From positions 918,113 to 982,112 of the forward strand of contig NZ_CM001024.1 in NCBI RefSeq assembly GCF_000160775.2: a DNA stretch of 64,000 nucleotides, in the 5' to 3' direction. Positions 27,627-36,859 of the stretch are shown piece by piece. Source of the DNA: Aeromicrobium marinum DSM 15272. GTDB taxonomy: Bacteria; Actinomycetota; Actinomycetes; Propionibacteriales; Nocardioidaceae. The position numbers and the translations under genes were made by a program. How positions within the stretch are numbered: the stretch's first letter is position 1; the number at the start of each line of letters is the position of its first letter. The notes below the pieces were generated by a model. It made no database searches and was not told the DNA's origin. It worked only from the letters and a program-made list of their open reading frames with translations.

Positions 27627-28394
27627 TCAGAACGACAGGACGACGGCGGTCAGGAGTGGAGCCACCAGCAGGGCGGGGAGCAGGTCGGCGACCGGGAAGG
27701 ACTTGAGGTCCAGCAGCCGCAGCGCGACGCCGATGAGGATGAGTCCGCCGGTCGCCGTGATGGCGGCGAGGTGAGCCTCCGGCAGCACCGAGCCGGCCGC
27801 GACCCCCACGAGGGTCAGGCCGCCCTGGACGACGGCCACCGCCAGCGCGGATGCGAGCACCCCGACCCCGAGGGACGCGGCGAACGCCAGAGCGGCGAAC
27901 CCGTCGAGCAGGGACTTCAGCCACAACTGGTCGGGCCCGTTGCCGATGCCCTCCTGGAAGGAGCCGAGGATGGTGAGCGGGCCGACGCAGAACACGAGGG
28001 AGCTGATCACGAATCCCTCGACGAACCGCGCCCGCCGGTCGACGCCGTCGGTGTCGGGGGATTCGCCGGCGTCCCGCCGGACGAGGCGCCGCTGCAACCA
28101 GCCGCCCACGGCCGTCAGGCGGTCCTCGAGTCGCCACCAGGACCCCACGATGCCGCCGATCAGCAGCGATCCCAGGACGATCAGCATCGGCGCGCTGGTG
28201 CCGACCGCATCGGTGAGGGCCGGGTCGCCGACGGCGACGGCGGCGTCGGCAGCGATCAGCAGCGTCACCAGCCCGAGCGCCGTGGTGACGGTCGAGCGGA
28301 TCCTCTCGTCGAGGCGACCACCGATCAGCAGGCCGAGCCCGCCGCCCACGAGCACGGTCACCACGTTGGTGAGCGTGCCGATGCCGATGAACAT
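27627..28394 (-). CDS. DUF554 family membrane protein
   Basis: The 255-residue protein has the family's GTLTNVVTVLVGGGLGLLIG start and six to seven membrane helices; FVISSLVFCVGPLTILGS is typical. A GAAGGA ribosome binding site precedes the ATG. The family's role is unknown, possibly small-molecule transport. Confidence 0.9.
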   Translation of the reverse strand: MFIGIGTLTNVVTVLVGGGLGLLIGGRLDERIRSTVTTALGLVTLLIAADAAVAVGDPALTDAVGTSAPMLIVLGSLLIGGIVGSWWRLEDRLTAVGGWLQRRLVRRDAGESPDTDGVDRRARFVEGFVISSLVFCVGPLTILGSFQEGIGNGPDQLWLKSLLDGFAALAFAASLGVGVLASALAVAVVQGGLTLVGVAAGSVLPEAHLAAITATGGLILIGVALRLLDLKSFPVADLLPALLVAPLLTAVVLSF

Positions 28395-28511
28395 GGTGGT
28401 CCTTCCCGGCTTCCCCTCCTGGGGCCGCCACCAGCGCGTAGTCTGTCACTGCGTCGCGGCCACGGGCCGTGCCGCGGGTCCTTCCCCACCCGCCCACCGT
28501 CGAGGAGCGTC

Positions 28512-29111
28512 ATGGCCGCCAGGTCACCGGTCGTGCTGCGGGACGCCGGTCTCGCCGATGCGGCCGCCCTGATCGAGCTCTGGGAGGACGGGGTGGCGGC
28601 CGGTCTGGACGCCGACGCCGGCCAGCAGCAGTCCCTGTGGCGGCGTCCGACGGTCGACGAGGCGTCGCTCACCCTGACCGAGCACCAGTCCCGCTCGGGC
28701 AGTCGGGTGATCGTGGCGCTGGTCGACGACGAGATCGTGGGTGCGACGGTCTGCCAGATCACGACCCTCACCCCGATCACGCCGACCCGGGTCCTGGTGG
28801 TCACCGACCTGCAGGTCTCGACCCGTCACCGACGCCGCGGCGTGGCCTGGGCCCTGCTGTCCGCCGTCGCCGACCACGGTGACGACCACGACTGCGAGGT
28901 CGTGCTGGCGTGCATCCCCGCGCAGGCGCGGGAGCCGCACCGCTACCTCACCAAGGTCGGGTTCAGCCAGGTGGCGGTGCTGCGGGCGATCCAGGCCAGC
29001 AAGCTGCGGTCACGACTGACCGCCCGGTCGACCCACTCCCGCGAGACGGGTCGGATGATCGCGGTGCGGCGCACCCTGCGCCGGCGCCAGGGCGCACGGC
29101 CGACCGCCTGA
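28512..29111 (+). CDS. GNAT-family N-acetyltransferase
   Basis: The 199-residue protein has a GNAT fold with the acetyl-CoA motif [21 protein letters not shown] ([11 protein letters not shown] then ALLSAVADHG), and ends in a basic tail. A GAGGAG ribosome binding site precedes the ATG. The substrate is unknown. Confidence 0.8.
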   Translation: MAARSPVVLRDAGLADAAALIELWEDGVAAGLDADAGQQQSLWRRPTVDEASLTLTEHQSRSGSRVIVALVDDEIVGATVCQITTLTPITPTRVLVVTDLQVSTRHRRRGVAWALLSAVADHGDDHDCEVVLACIPAQAREPHRYLTKVGFSQVAVLRAIQASKLRSRLTARSTHSRETGRMIAVRRTLRRRQGARPTA

Positions 29112-29155
29112 GCCGTTCGCGTCAGCGTAGCGAGGCAAACACCTCGGGCTTCGTG

Positions 29156-29460
29156 TTCGCCAGCCCGAGGAACGAGGGCGTGAGCGCAGCGAGGCGAACC
29201 CCACGTGAGTGTCGCCTCGGGCTCCGCCCTCACGGTCGCGACCATGCGTTCGCCGGCCCGAGGAACGAGGGCGTGAGCGCAGCGAGGCGAACCCTGGGTG
29301 AGTGTCGCCTCGGGCTTCGCCCTCACGGTCGCTGCGCTCCCTGGCGACCGCAGGCACCGTTCGCCAGCCCGAGGAACGAGGGCGTGAGCGCAGCGAGGCG
29401 AACCCCACGCGAGGGTCGCCTCGGGCTCCGCCCTCACGGTCGCTGCGCTCCCTGGCGGCC
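29156..29460. repeat. Alternating R/R' repeat array upstream of polA
   Basis: Three near-identical 45-nt R units (29156-29200, 29249-29293, 29360-29404; core GAGGGCGTGAGCGCAGCGAG) alternate with R' units (29211-29239 truncated, 29304-29349, 29415-29460; core CCGCCCTCACGGTCGCTGCG). Each R ends GAGGCGAACC and each following R' begins with GTCGCCTC, so every pair can fold as a hairpin over a linker of about 10 nt. A degenerate R remnant lies at about 29115-29152. Open frames here are by-products of the repeat. This fills the polA upstream gap. Confidence 0.9.
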
Positions 29461-29504
29461 GCCTGGCCGCGTCGCACACCCGTCGGGGCGTCAGCGTCGG
29501 CGGC

Positions 29505-29510
29505 TAGGGT
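29505..29510 (+). promoter_or_regulatory. -10 box TAGGGT of polA
   Basis: TAGGGT is followed by 7 nt and the GTG at 29518, consistent with a leaderless polA mRNA starting just after the repeat array. Confidence 0.5.
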
Positions 29511-29517
29511 GATCGAC

Positions 29518-32184
29518 GTGGACCGACTCCTGCTGATCGACGGCCATTCGGTCGCCTACCGAGCCTTCTTCGCCCTGCCCGTCGAGAACTTCGCGACGAC
29601 CACCGGCCAGCACACCAACGCGGTGTTCGGCTTCACCTCGATGCTCATCAACGTGCTGCGGGACGAGACGCCGACCCACGTCGCGGTCGCCTTCGACGTC
29701 TCCCGGCGCACGTTCCGCACCGAGGAGTACGCGGAGTACAAGGGCAACCGCAGCAAGAGCCCTGACGAGTTCAAGAGTCAGATCCCGCTCATCAAGGAGG
29801 TCCTCGACGCCCTCGGCATCCGGACCTTCGAGAAGGACGGTTTCGAGGCCGACGACATCATCGGCACCCTGACCCGGGAGGCCCAGGAGGCCGGGATGGA
29901 GGTGCTGATCTGCACCGGCGACCGTGACGCCCTCCAGCTGGTCACCGACACCACGACCGTCCTGTACCCGCGCAAGGGGGTGTCCGACCTGGCCCGGATG
30001 ACGCCGGAGGTCGTGCGCGAGAAGTACGGCGTCGACCCGGCTCAGTACCCCGAGCTCGCGGCGCTGGTCGGCGAGACCAGCGACAACCTGCCGGGAGTGC
30101 CCGGCGTGGGACCCAAGACGGCCGCCAAGTGGATCGCCACCTACGGCTCCCTGGAGTCACTGGTCGCCGAGGTCGACCAGGTGCCGGGCAAGGCGGGGGC
30201 GTCCCTGCGGGAGCACCTGGACTCGGTGCTGCGCAACCGGCGCATCAATGCGCTCGTCCGTGACCTCTCGCTCGACGCGGTACCGGCCGATCTGGCGTTC
30301 AGCACCAAGTGGAACCGCGAGGCGATCCACACGGTGTTCGACTCCCTGGAGTTCGCCGCCCTGCGCGAACGACTCTTCAGCTACCTCGGAGGTGGCGACG
30401 AGTCGGTCGCCGCAGACGCTGCCGTCGACGTCGAGCTCACCGTGGTGCCGGCCGGCGGCGTCGCAGCGTGGCTGTCCGAGCACGTCGGGGCAGACCCGGT
30501 GGGGCTGGAGGTCGACGGTGACACCACCCCCACCGACGCCCGCGCCCGTGCCCTCGCGATCGCCACCGCCGACGGTCACGCCGCTTGGGTGGGGGTCGAC
30601 ACGCTCGACGCGGACGACGAGGCAGCGATCGCCGGCTGGCTCGCCGACGCCGAGCGACCGGTCGTCCTGCACGACGCCAAGGGCCAGCTGCACGCGCTCG
30701 CCGCGCAGGGATGGACGGTGCGGGGCCTGGTCGCCGACACGGCCATCGCCACCTACCTGGTGCGTCCTGACCAGCGGGCGTACGACCTCGCGGACCTCTC
30801 GGTGCGCTACCTGCACCGTGAGCTCGTGACCACCGGCGCCGACACCGGCCAGCTCGCGTTCGAGGAGGTCGACACGGGCGCCGACGTGGCCGTCCAGCGC
30901 GCCCGCGCCGCGCTGGACCTCTGGGCCGTCATCGGCGCCGAGCTCGAGGCCAGCGACTCGATGAGCCTGCTGGCCGACCTCGAGCTGCCGCTCGTCGACG
31001 TGCTGATGACGATGGAGTCCACCGGCATCGCGGTCGACACCGACCACCTCGACACTCTGCACGCGGAGTTCACCGAGCGGATGCTCGGCGCCGCGCAGGA
31101 GGCGTACGCCGTCATCGGCCGGGAGGTGAACCTCGGATCGCCCAAGCAGCTGCAAGTCGTCCTGTTCGACGAGCTGGGCATGCCGCGCACCAAGCGCACC
31201 AAGACCGGCTACACGACCGACGCCGATGCCCTCCAGGGGTTGTTCGCCAAGACCCAGCACCCGTTCCTGGAGCACCTGCTCGCCCACCGCGACGTGACCC
31301 GGCTGCGGCAGACCGTCGAGGGACTGCAGAAGACCGTGGCACCCGACGGTCGCATCCACACCACCTACGCGCAGACCATCGCCGCCACGGGCCGGCTCAG
31401 CTCGGCCGACCCGAACCTGCAGAACATCCCGATCCGCACGGAGTCCGGGCGGCGTATCCGTGAGGCCTTCTGCGTCGGGCCGGGGTTCGAGACGTTGCTC
31501 ACCGCCGACTACAGCCAGATCGAGATGCGCATCATGGCGCACCTGTCCGAGGACGCCGGGTTGATCGAGGCGTTCCGCACGGGCGAGGACTTCCACACCG
31601 TCATGGCGGCCAAGGTCTTCGACCGCGATCCCGGCGACATCGACGGTGGGCTGCGGGCCCGCATCAAGGCCATGAACTACGGGCTGGCGTACGGGCTCTC
31701 CTCGTACGGGCTCGGTCAGCAGCTCGGCATCAGTCCCGGCGACGCCCAGGTGCTGATGGACGACTACTTCCAGACCTTCGGCGGTGTCCGCGACTACCTG
31801 CACGGAGTCGTCGACGAGGCGCGCCAGACGGGGTTCACCGCCACCATCCTGGGCCGCCGCCGGTACCTGCCGGACCTGCAGAGCGACAACCGCCAGCGGC
31901 GGGAGATGGCCGAGCGGATGGCCCTCAACGCCCCCATCCAGGGTTCGGCGGCCGACCTGATCAAGGTGGCGATGCTCGGGGTCGACCGCGCGTTGGCCGA
32001 CGCGGGCCTCGGCTCGCGCATGCTGCTGCAGGTGCACGACGAGCTCGTCCTGGAGGTGGCTCCGGGGGAGCGGGACGCTCTCGAGGCGCTCGTCCGCGAG
32101 CAGATGGCGGCCGCCGCCGACCTGTCCGTGCCGCTGGACGTCTCGGTCGGGGTGGGCCGCACGTGGCACGAGGCGGGTCACTGA
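29518..32184 (+). CDS. polA: DNA polymerase I
   Basis: The GTG at 29518 gives 888 residues (VDRLLLIDGHSVAYRAFFAL). About 1-290 is the 5'-3' exonuclease (FEADDIIGTL, CTGDRDALQL, GVPGVGPKTAAKW). About 300-480 is a 3'-5' exonuclease fold lacking the DxE metal motif (LEVDGDTTPT), so proofreading is probably absent, as in other actinobacterial PolA. About 490-888 is the polymerase, with motif A TADYSQIEMRI, motif B RIKAMNYGLAYG and motif C VHDELVLEV. Longer in-frame extensions run into repeat sequence and were discarded. Confidence 0.97.
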   Translation: MDRLLLIDGHSVAYRAFFALPVENFATTTGQHTNAVFGFTSMLINVLRDETPTHVAVAFDVSRRTFRTEEYAEYKGNRSKSPDEFKSQIPLIKEVLDALGIRTFEKDGFEADDIIGTLTREAQEAGMEVLICTGDRDALQLVTDTTTVLYPRKGVSDLARMTPEVVREKYGVDPAQYPELAALVGETSDNLPGVPGVGPKTAAKWIATYGSLESLVAEVDQVPGKAGASLREHLDSVLRNRRINALVRDLSLDAVPADLAFSTKWNREAIHTVFDSLEFAALRERLFSYLGGGDESVAADAAVDVELTVVPAGGVAAWLSEHVGADPVGLEVDGDTTPTDARARALAIATADGHAAWVGVDTLDADDEAAIAGWLADAERPVVLHDAKGQLHALAAQGWTVRGLVADTAIATYLVRPDQRAYDLADLSVRYLHRELVTTGADTGQLAFEEVDTGADVAVQRARAALDLWAVIGAELEASDSMSLLADLELPLVDVLMTMESTGIAVDTDHLDTLHAEFTERMLGAAQEAYAVIGREVNLGSPKQLQVVLFDELGMPRTKRTKTGYTTDADALQGLFAKTQHPFLEHLLAHRDVTRLRQTVEGLQKTVAPDGRIHTTYAQTIAATGRLSSADPNLQNIPIRTESGRRIREAFCVGPGFETLLTADYSQIEMRIMAHLSEDAGLIEAFRTGEDFHTVMAAKVFDRDPGDIDGGLRARIKAMNYGLAYGLSSYGLGQQLGISPGDAQVLMDDYFQTFGGVRDYLHGVVDEARQTGFTATILGRRRYLPDLQSDNRQRREMAERMALNAPIQGSAADLIKVAMLGVDRALADAGLGSRMLLQVHDELVLEVAPGERDALEALVREQMAAAADLSVPLDVSVGVGRTWHEAGH

Positions 32185-32198
32185 ACCTCGCGTGAGGG

Positions 32199-32703
32199 GC
32201 GCCTCGGGCTCCGCCCTCACGGTCGCTGCGCTCCCTGGCGACCGCGAGGGTTGCGTTCGCCAGCCCGAGGAACGAGGGCGTGAGCGCAGCGAGGCGAACC
32301 TCGCGTGAGGTCGCCTCGGGCTTCGCCCTCACGGTCGCTGCGCTCCTCGGCGACCACAGGGGTGTGTGGTTTCGAGGCTGCTCGTTCCTCGCAGCACCTC
32401 AACCACCGGGCAGTCGCGGCCAGGTGTTCGCCAGCCCGAGCTTGCGAGGGCGTGAGCGCAGCGAGGCGAACCTTGCGCGAGTGTCGCCTCGGGCTCGTTC
32501 CTCGCCCTCACGGTCGCTCCGCTACCTGGCGACCGCAGGGTTGCGTTGGCCAGCCCGAGCTTGCGAGGGCGTGAGCGCAGCGAGGCGAACCTCGCGTGAG
32601 GGTCGCCTCGGGCTCCGCCCTCACGGTCGCTGCGCTCCCTGGCGACCACCGGGGTGCGTCCGCCAGCCCGAGGAACGAGGGCGTGAGCGGAGCGAGGCGA
32701 ACC
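32199..32703. repeat. Alternating R'/R repeat array downstream of polA
   Basis: R' units at 32199-32243, 32310-32354, 32483-32534 and 32602-32647 alternate with R units at 32256-32300, 32427-32472, 32546-32591 and 32659-32703. Two R units carry CTTGCGAGGGC in place of GAACGAGGGC. Together with the upstream array there are seven R and seven R' copies flanking polA. The array fills most of the 536-bp gap between polA and secDF. Confidence 0.9.
32366..32406. repeat. 41-nt imperfect palindrome inserted in the repeat array
   Basis: Arms GTGGTTTCGAGGCTGC and GCAGCACCTCAACCAC are imperfectly complementary around TCGTTCCTC. It is distinct from R and R' and interrupts them between 32354 and 32427. 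Confidence 0.6.
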
Positions 32704-32720
32704 TCGCGTGAGAGTCCGGC

Positions 32721-35018
32721 CTAGATCACGGCCCCGTCGCTGCGCCCGTCATCGATGTGGGCGTAGGGATCGGCAGCCTTCTCGGGCTGTGCCTCGGGAT
32801 CGTAAGGCCACCGTTCCTCCAGCACGATGGCCAACGCCGAGGCGGTGAAGATCGTCGAGAGGATGCCGATCGACAGCCCGAGGATCAGGGCGATGGCGAA
32901 GTCCTTCAGGGAGTCGCCACCCAGCACGGCCAGGGCCGCGAGGATGAAGATCGCGCCGAGACCGGTGTTGATGGTCCGCGGGATCGTCTGCAGGATGGCG
33001 GAGTTCACCACCTCACGCAGGGGCCGGGTCACGTTCTCGGCGGTGCGTTCTCGGATCCGGTCGAAGATCACGATCGTGTCGTTGACCGCCAGACCGATGA
33101 TCGACAGCACGGCCGCGAGGAAGACACCGTCGATCGGCTTGCCCCACCAGGCGAAGATGCCGACGACCGTCAGCACCACCGACACCATCGACACCTGGGC
33201 GGCGACGGCATAGGTCCAGCGGAACCGGAACGACAGGTACAACATCTGCGCCGAGATCGCGATCGCGAAGGCGATCAGCGCCTTGTTGCGCAGCTCCTGG
33301 CCCAGGCTCGCAGTCAGCAGCTCGTCACGGATCTTCGTGGACCCGTCACCGACCTCGCCGACGGCCTCCTCGATCGCGACCGCCTCGTCGTCGGAGATCT
33401 CCTCCACCCGGACGGTGATGTTCTCGGTGACGCCGTCGCTGGAGGACTCCTGCACGATGGCCCGGGGGAACCCGGCGTCGCTCACGGCCTCGCGGGCGAC
33501 CTCGACGTCGACCGGCGACCCGGTCGAGTACTCCAGCAACCGGCCGCCGGTGAACTCCACACCGAGGTCGAGGCCACGGACGACGATGCCGCCGATCGAC
33601 ACGACTGCCACGGCTGCGGTGATCGCGAGCCACGTGCCGCTGCGCCTCATCAGGTCCGGGCCGCTCTCGGTCAGCCACTGCCGGATCCGTCCGGTGCGGG
33701 AGATGCCGCTGACGCCGGGGTTGGATCGCAGGACCGACCGCTTGACGGCGAACTCGGTCAGGACCCGGGCGATCACGAGCGCCGAGACCATGGACGCGAT
33801 GACACCGATCGAGAGGGTCACGCCGAAGCCCTTCACGGGTCCGGAGGCGAGGAAGAACAGCAGCGCTGCTGCGATCAGGGTGGTCACGTTGGAGTCGAGG
33901 ATCGCTGACCAGGCCTTGGAGAACCCGGTCTTCAACGCAGGAGCCAGGCCGTGGTCGGGGTGCTCGGTGTACTCCTCGCGGGCCCGCTCGAACACCAGCA
34001 CGTTGGCGTCGATCGCCAGGCCGATCGCCAGCACGAAACCGGCCAGGCCCGGCAGGGTCAGGGTGGCCCCGATGCCGACGAGGAGGCCGAACGCGATGAG
34101 GGCGTACGAGGCGAGCGCGAGCGTGGCGAGGAACCCGATGACGCGGTAGACGAGCACGATGAACAGACCCGTCAGGATGATGCCGATGATCGCGGCCTCG
34201 ATCGAGGCGTCGATCGCGGCCTCGCCGAGGGTCGCTCCGACCGTGCGCTGCTCGATGAGCTCCAGGGGGACCGGCAGCGCTCCACCCTTGATGAGCACGG
34301 ACAGGTCCTCGGCAGTCTCCTGCGTGAAGTTGCCCGTGATCTGGGTGCTGTTGCCGCCGCCGGAGGCGCACAGGCTGGGCTGCACGGCTGGTGACGAGAT
34401 GATCTGGTCGTCCAGGACGATTGCGACGCGCTGTCCGCCGGCGGTGTTGGCGCAGGCGGCGGCGACGAGCTGGTTCCAGCCGTCACGACCCGGGCCGGCG
34501 AAGTCGACGTTCACGACCCACTCGCCGAGACCCTGCTGCACGGTCGTGGCGGCCGCATCGGACACCCCTTCGCCGTCGACCGCCACTGGGCCGAGCAGCA
34601 GACGGGTTCCCTGCTCGTCGGGTACGACGAGCTGGCCCTCGGGGGCGCCCTGTCCCGGTGCCACGGGCTGGATGACCTCGTGGAAGCTCAGCTGGGCGGT
34701 CTGGCCGATCGTCTCGGCCGCCTCACGCGGGTCCTGCAGACCGGGCAGCTCGACGATGATCCGGCGTTCGCCCGACCGCGCGATGCTCGGCTCGGCGACG
34801 CCGAGCGCGTCGACACGACCACGGATGACCTCCAGGGCCCGGTCGGTCGACTCCGCGTCGGCCTCGACCCGGTCGGTGCTCTGGGTCTCGAAGACGATCT
34901 GGGTGCCGCCGCGCAGGTCGAGCCCGAGCTGGGCCGGCTGGGTGAACGCCAGGGCGAGCACACCGGCGATCACGGCGAGCGCGGCCAGGGCGCGCCAGGT
35001 GGTGGACGTGAATCTCAT
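32721..35018 (-). CDS. secDF: SecD-SecF fusion protein-export subunit
   Basis: The 765-residue protein joins SecD (residues 1 to about 440; LGLDLRGGTQIVFE, ELPGLQDPREA, LAIDANVLVFERAREE) to SecF (about 450-765; GLDLGVEFTGGRL, GLAVNDTIVIFDRIRERTAEN, LREVVNSAILQTIPRTINT). There are about 12 membrane helices. It uses the proton gradient to help Sec-dependent export. A fusion away from ruv-yajC genes is atypical for actinobacteria, which usually encode separate secD and secF there. Confidence 0.95.
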   Translation of the reverse strand: MRFTSTTWRALAALAVIAGVLALAFTQPAQLGLDLRGGTQIVFETQSTDRVEADAESTDRALEVIRGRVDALGVAEPSIARSGERRIIVELPGLQDPREAAETIGQTAQLSFHEVIQPVAPGQGAPEGQLVVPDEQGTRLLLGPVAVDGEGVSDAAATTVQQGLGEWVVNVDFAGPGRDGWNQLVAAACANTAGGQRVAIVLDDQIISSPAVQPSLCASGGGNSTQITGNFTQETAEDLSVLIKGGALPVPLELIEQRTVGATLGEAAIDASIEAAIIGIILTGLFIVLVYRVIGFLATLALASYALIAFGLLVGIGATLTLPGLAGFVLAIGLAIDANVLVFERAREEYTEHPDHGLAPALKTGFSKAWSAILDSNVTTLIAAALLFFLASGPVKGFGVTLSIGVIASMVSALVIARVLTEFAVKRSVLRSNPGVSGISRTGRIRQWLTESGPDLMRRSGTWLAITAAVAVVSIGGIVVRGLDLGVEFTGGRLLEYSTGSPVDVEVAREAVSDAGFPRAIVQESSSDGVTENITVRVEEISDDEAVAIEEAVGEVGDGSTKIRDELLTASLGQELRNKALIAFAIAISAQMLYLSFRFRWTYAVAAQVSMVSVVLTVVGIFAWWGKPIDGVFLAAVLSIIGLAVNDTIVIFDRIRERTAENVTRPLREVVNSAILQTIPRTINTGLGAIFILAALAVLGGDSLKDFAIALILGLSIGILSTIFTASALAIVLEERWPYDPEAQPEKAADPYAHIDDGRSDGAVI

Positions 35019-35123
35019 CGAGCAGCTTTCCTCGGCGGGTGGATGCGGGCGCCCCGGTCGACCGGGAGATGCGCCTCACGCAGCATACGGTGCAGTCCCT
35101 CCTGCCCGACCTAGGCTGGTGGC

Positions 35124-36107
35124 ATGACACAGCGACTTCATGGCCGGCGCCTGGGACACAGCGGCATCGAGGTGTCCACGGTGGGGATCGGGTGCAACGC
35201 GTTCGGTGACCGCATCGGGGCCGAGGAGGTGCAGCAGGTGGTCGATGCAGCCCTCGACCACGGGGTCACCTTCTTCGACACCGCGGACGTGTACGCCGGG
35301 GGTCGCAGCGAGGAACTGCTCGGTGCGGCCCTGGGCCGTCGGCGCTCCGAGGTGGTCGTCGCGACGAAGTTCGGGATGGACATGCAGGGCGTCAACGGCG
35401 ACGACGGCGGGCGGCGCGGTTCGGCCACCTACGTCCGGACGGCGGTCGAGGCGAGCCTGCGCCGGTTGGGTACCGACCACATCGACCTGTACCAGCTGCA
35501 CACCCCCGACCCGGCCACGCCCGTCGAGGAGACCCTGGGAGCCCTGGACGAGCTGGTCCGGGCCGGCCTGGTGAGGGCGATCGGCAGCTCGAACCTGCAG
35601 GCCTGGCAGGTCGTCGACGCGGACTGGACGAGCCGCGTCGGCGGACTCGCCCGGTTCGCCACCGCCCAGAACGAGTACTCCCTGTACAACCGCACGGCCG
35701 AGGTGGAGCTGGTCCCGGCCTGTACGTCGCTGGACGTCGGGATCCTGCCGTACTTCCCGCTCGCGTACGGCCTGCTGACCGGCAAGTACGAGCGCGGCGC
35801 CGAACCGCCGGAGGGCAGTCGCCTCTCGGTGCAGCGGCAGCGGCCCCGGCTCGAGGGCGCCGACTGGGACCGGATCGACGCGTTGACCGACTACGCGGAC
35901 CAGCGCGGGCTGTCGCTCCTGCAGGTCGCGATCGGAGGCCTCGCCTCCCGCCCGGCGGTGTCGAGCGTCATCGCCGGGGTCTCGCGTCCGGAGCAGGTCG
36001 CGGCGAACGTCAGCGCCGCCGGCTGGGAGCCGTCGGAGGACGACCGGGCTGAGCTCGACCGGCTCGGGGCACCCTCGCAGTCGTACACGACCTTCGCCCC
36101 TGCGTGA
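35124..36107 (+). CDS. Aldo/keto reductase
   Basis: The 327-residue protein is an NADPH-dependent TIM-barrel oxidoreductase. It has the catalytic tetrad context FFDTADVYAGG (Asp, Tyr), VVATKFGMD (Lys) and LYQLHTPDP (His). TAGGCT lies 6 nt before the ATG, a leaderless arrangement. The substrate cannot be told. Confidence 0.93.
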   Translation: MTQRLHGRRLGHSGIEVSTVGIGCNAFGDRIGAEEVQQVVDAALDHGVTFFDTADVYAGGRSEELLGAALGRRRSEVVVATKFGMDMQGVNGDDGGRRGSATYVRTAVEASLRRLGTDHIDLYQLHTPDPATPVEETLGALDELVRAGLVRAIGSSNLQAWQVVDADWTSRVGGLARFATAQNEYSLYNRTAEVELVPACTSLDVGILPYFPLAYGLLTGKYERGAEPPEGSRLSVQRQRPRLEGADWDRIDALTDYADQRGLSLLQVAIGGLASRPAVSSVIAGVSRPEQVAANVSAAGWEPSEDDRAELDRLGAPSQSYTTFAPA

Positions 36108-36258
36108 GGAGAGTGGGGCGTCGGGCTGGGAGCGCCTCACGGCGCGTGGCCGCTCGTGGCGGCTGATGTTGGGACCCGGGGCTACCGCAGCCCGACGCCC
36201 GGTCAGTCTAACGGAGTCGGCCCAGCCCGCACGTGCTCCGTGGCGTGCTCGGAGCGGA

Positions 36259-36849
36259 TCAGTGCAGCTGTGACCTGCGCTCCAGGGCGGCCGCATGACG
36301 CAGCTGGGTGGCGAGGTCGAACAAGCGGGCAGCGCTGACCGGATCGCCGGAGTCCAGGTGGCCCCGCCCGACCGCGACGACCTGGGCGAAGGCCGCCGCG
36401 CGGTCGAGGATGACGTCGAAGTCGGACCGCACGATGCCGCCGACCACTGTGTCGACCAGGCGCACCACGTCGTCGGGGGACGGCGGGTCGACCAGGCCCG
36501 CGAGCGCGTCGGCCACCGGCGCCCACGTGCGTCCCGCGGCGAACTCACGCGCTGCCTGGGCAGGCTGGCGGTGCACCCAGGTGCGGAGCAGGTAGAGGCG
36601 CCACAGCGACCCGGCGACGGTGTCGGCCGGTGCGGTGGCCCAGAGCTCGGCGATCACGCCGAGCCCCTCGGTGTCGGCGAGCCGGGTGACGCGGTCGACC
36701 AGCCCGGCGTCGGTGGGGTTGTTCGGACCCCGCACGAGCAGCGCGGCGATGCGGTGTCCCGCCGCGGCCGCCTCCGCCGGGTCGTGACCACCCTCCTGCG
36801 CCTCGAACAGCAGCGGGCCGGGCAGAGACGGGCGACGGAAGTCGTTCAT
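36259..36849 (-). CDS. Conserved hypothetical protein
   Basis: The 196-residue soluble protein is alpha-helical and rich in Ala and Arg, with no recognised motif. The ATG at 36849 lies 10 bp after the stop of the serine hydrolase, so the two are probably co-transcribed. The 151-bp gap to the AKR gene holds only short GC-rich hairpin-forming sequence (GGGCT-ACCGC-AGCCC near 36180-36195), probably termination between convergent genes. Confidence 0.7.
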   Translation of the reverse strand: MNDFRRPSLPGPLLFEAQEGGHDPAEAAAAGHRIAALLVRGPNNPTDAGLVDRVTRLADTEGLGVIAELWATAPADTVAGSLWRLYLLRTWVHRQPAQAAREFAAGRTWAPVADALAGLVDPPSPDDVVRLVDTVVGGIVRSDFDVILDRAAAFAQVVAVGRGHLDSGDPVSAARLFDLATQLRHAAALERRSQLH

Positions 36850-36859
36850 GTCCGAGCCG

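Noticed and set aside
28910-29512. Repeated-peptide proteins on both strands in the arrays flanking polA
   Set aside because: The peptides are only translations of the non-coding R/R' units, open in several frames because stop codons are rare in them.
29302-29517. N-terminal extension of PolA by 72 residues
   Set aside because: It is translated R/R' repeat sequence; the leaderless GTG at 29518 gives the normal PolA N-terminus.
29156-32703. CRISPR array
   Set aside because: The repeats alternate between two types, linkers are about 10 nt or irregular, there are no unique equal-length spacers, and no cas genes are present.
36108-36258. Structured RNA gene (SRP RNA or RNase P fragment)
   Set aside because: None of their conserved core motifs is present; short GC hairpins between convergent genes explain the sequence.
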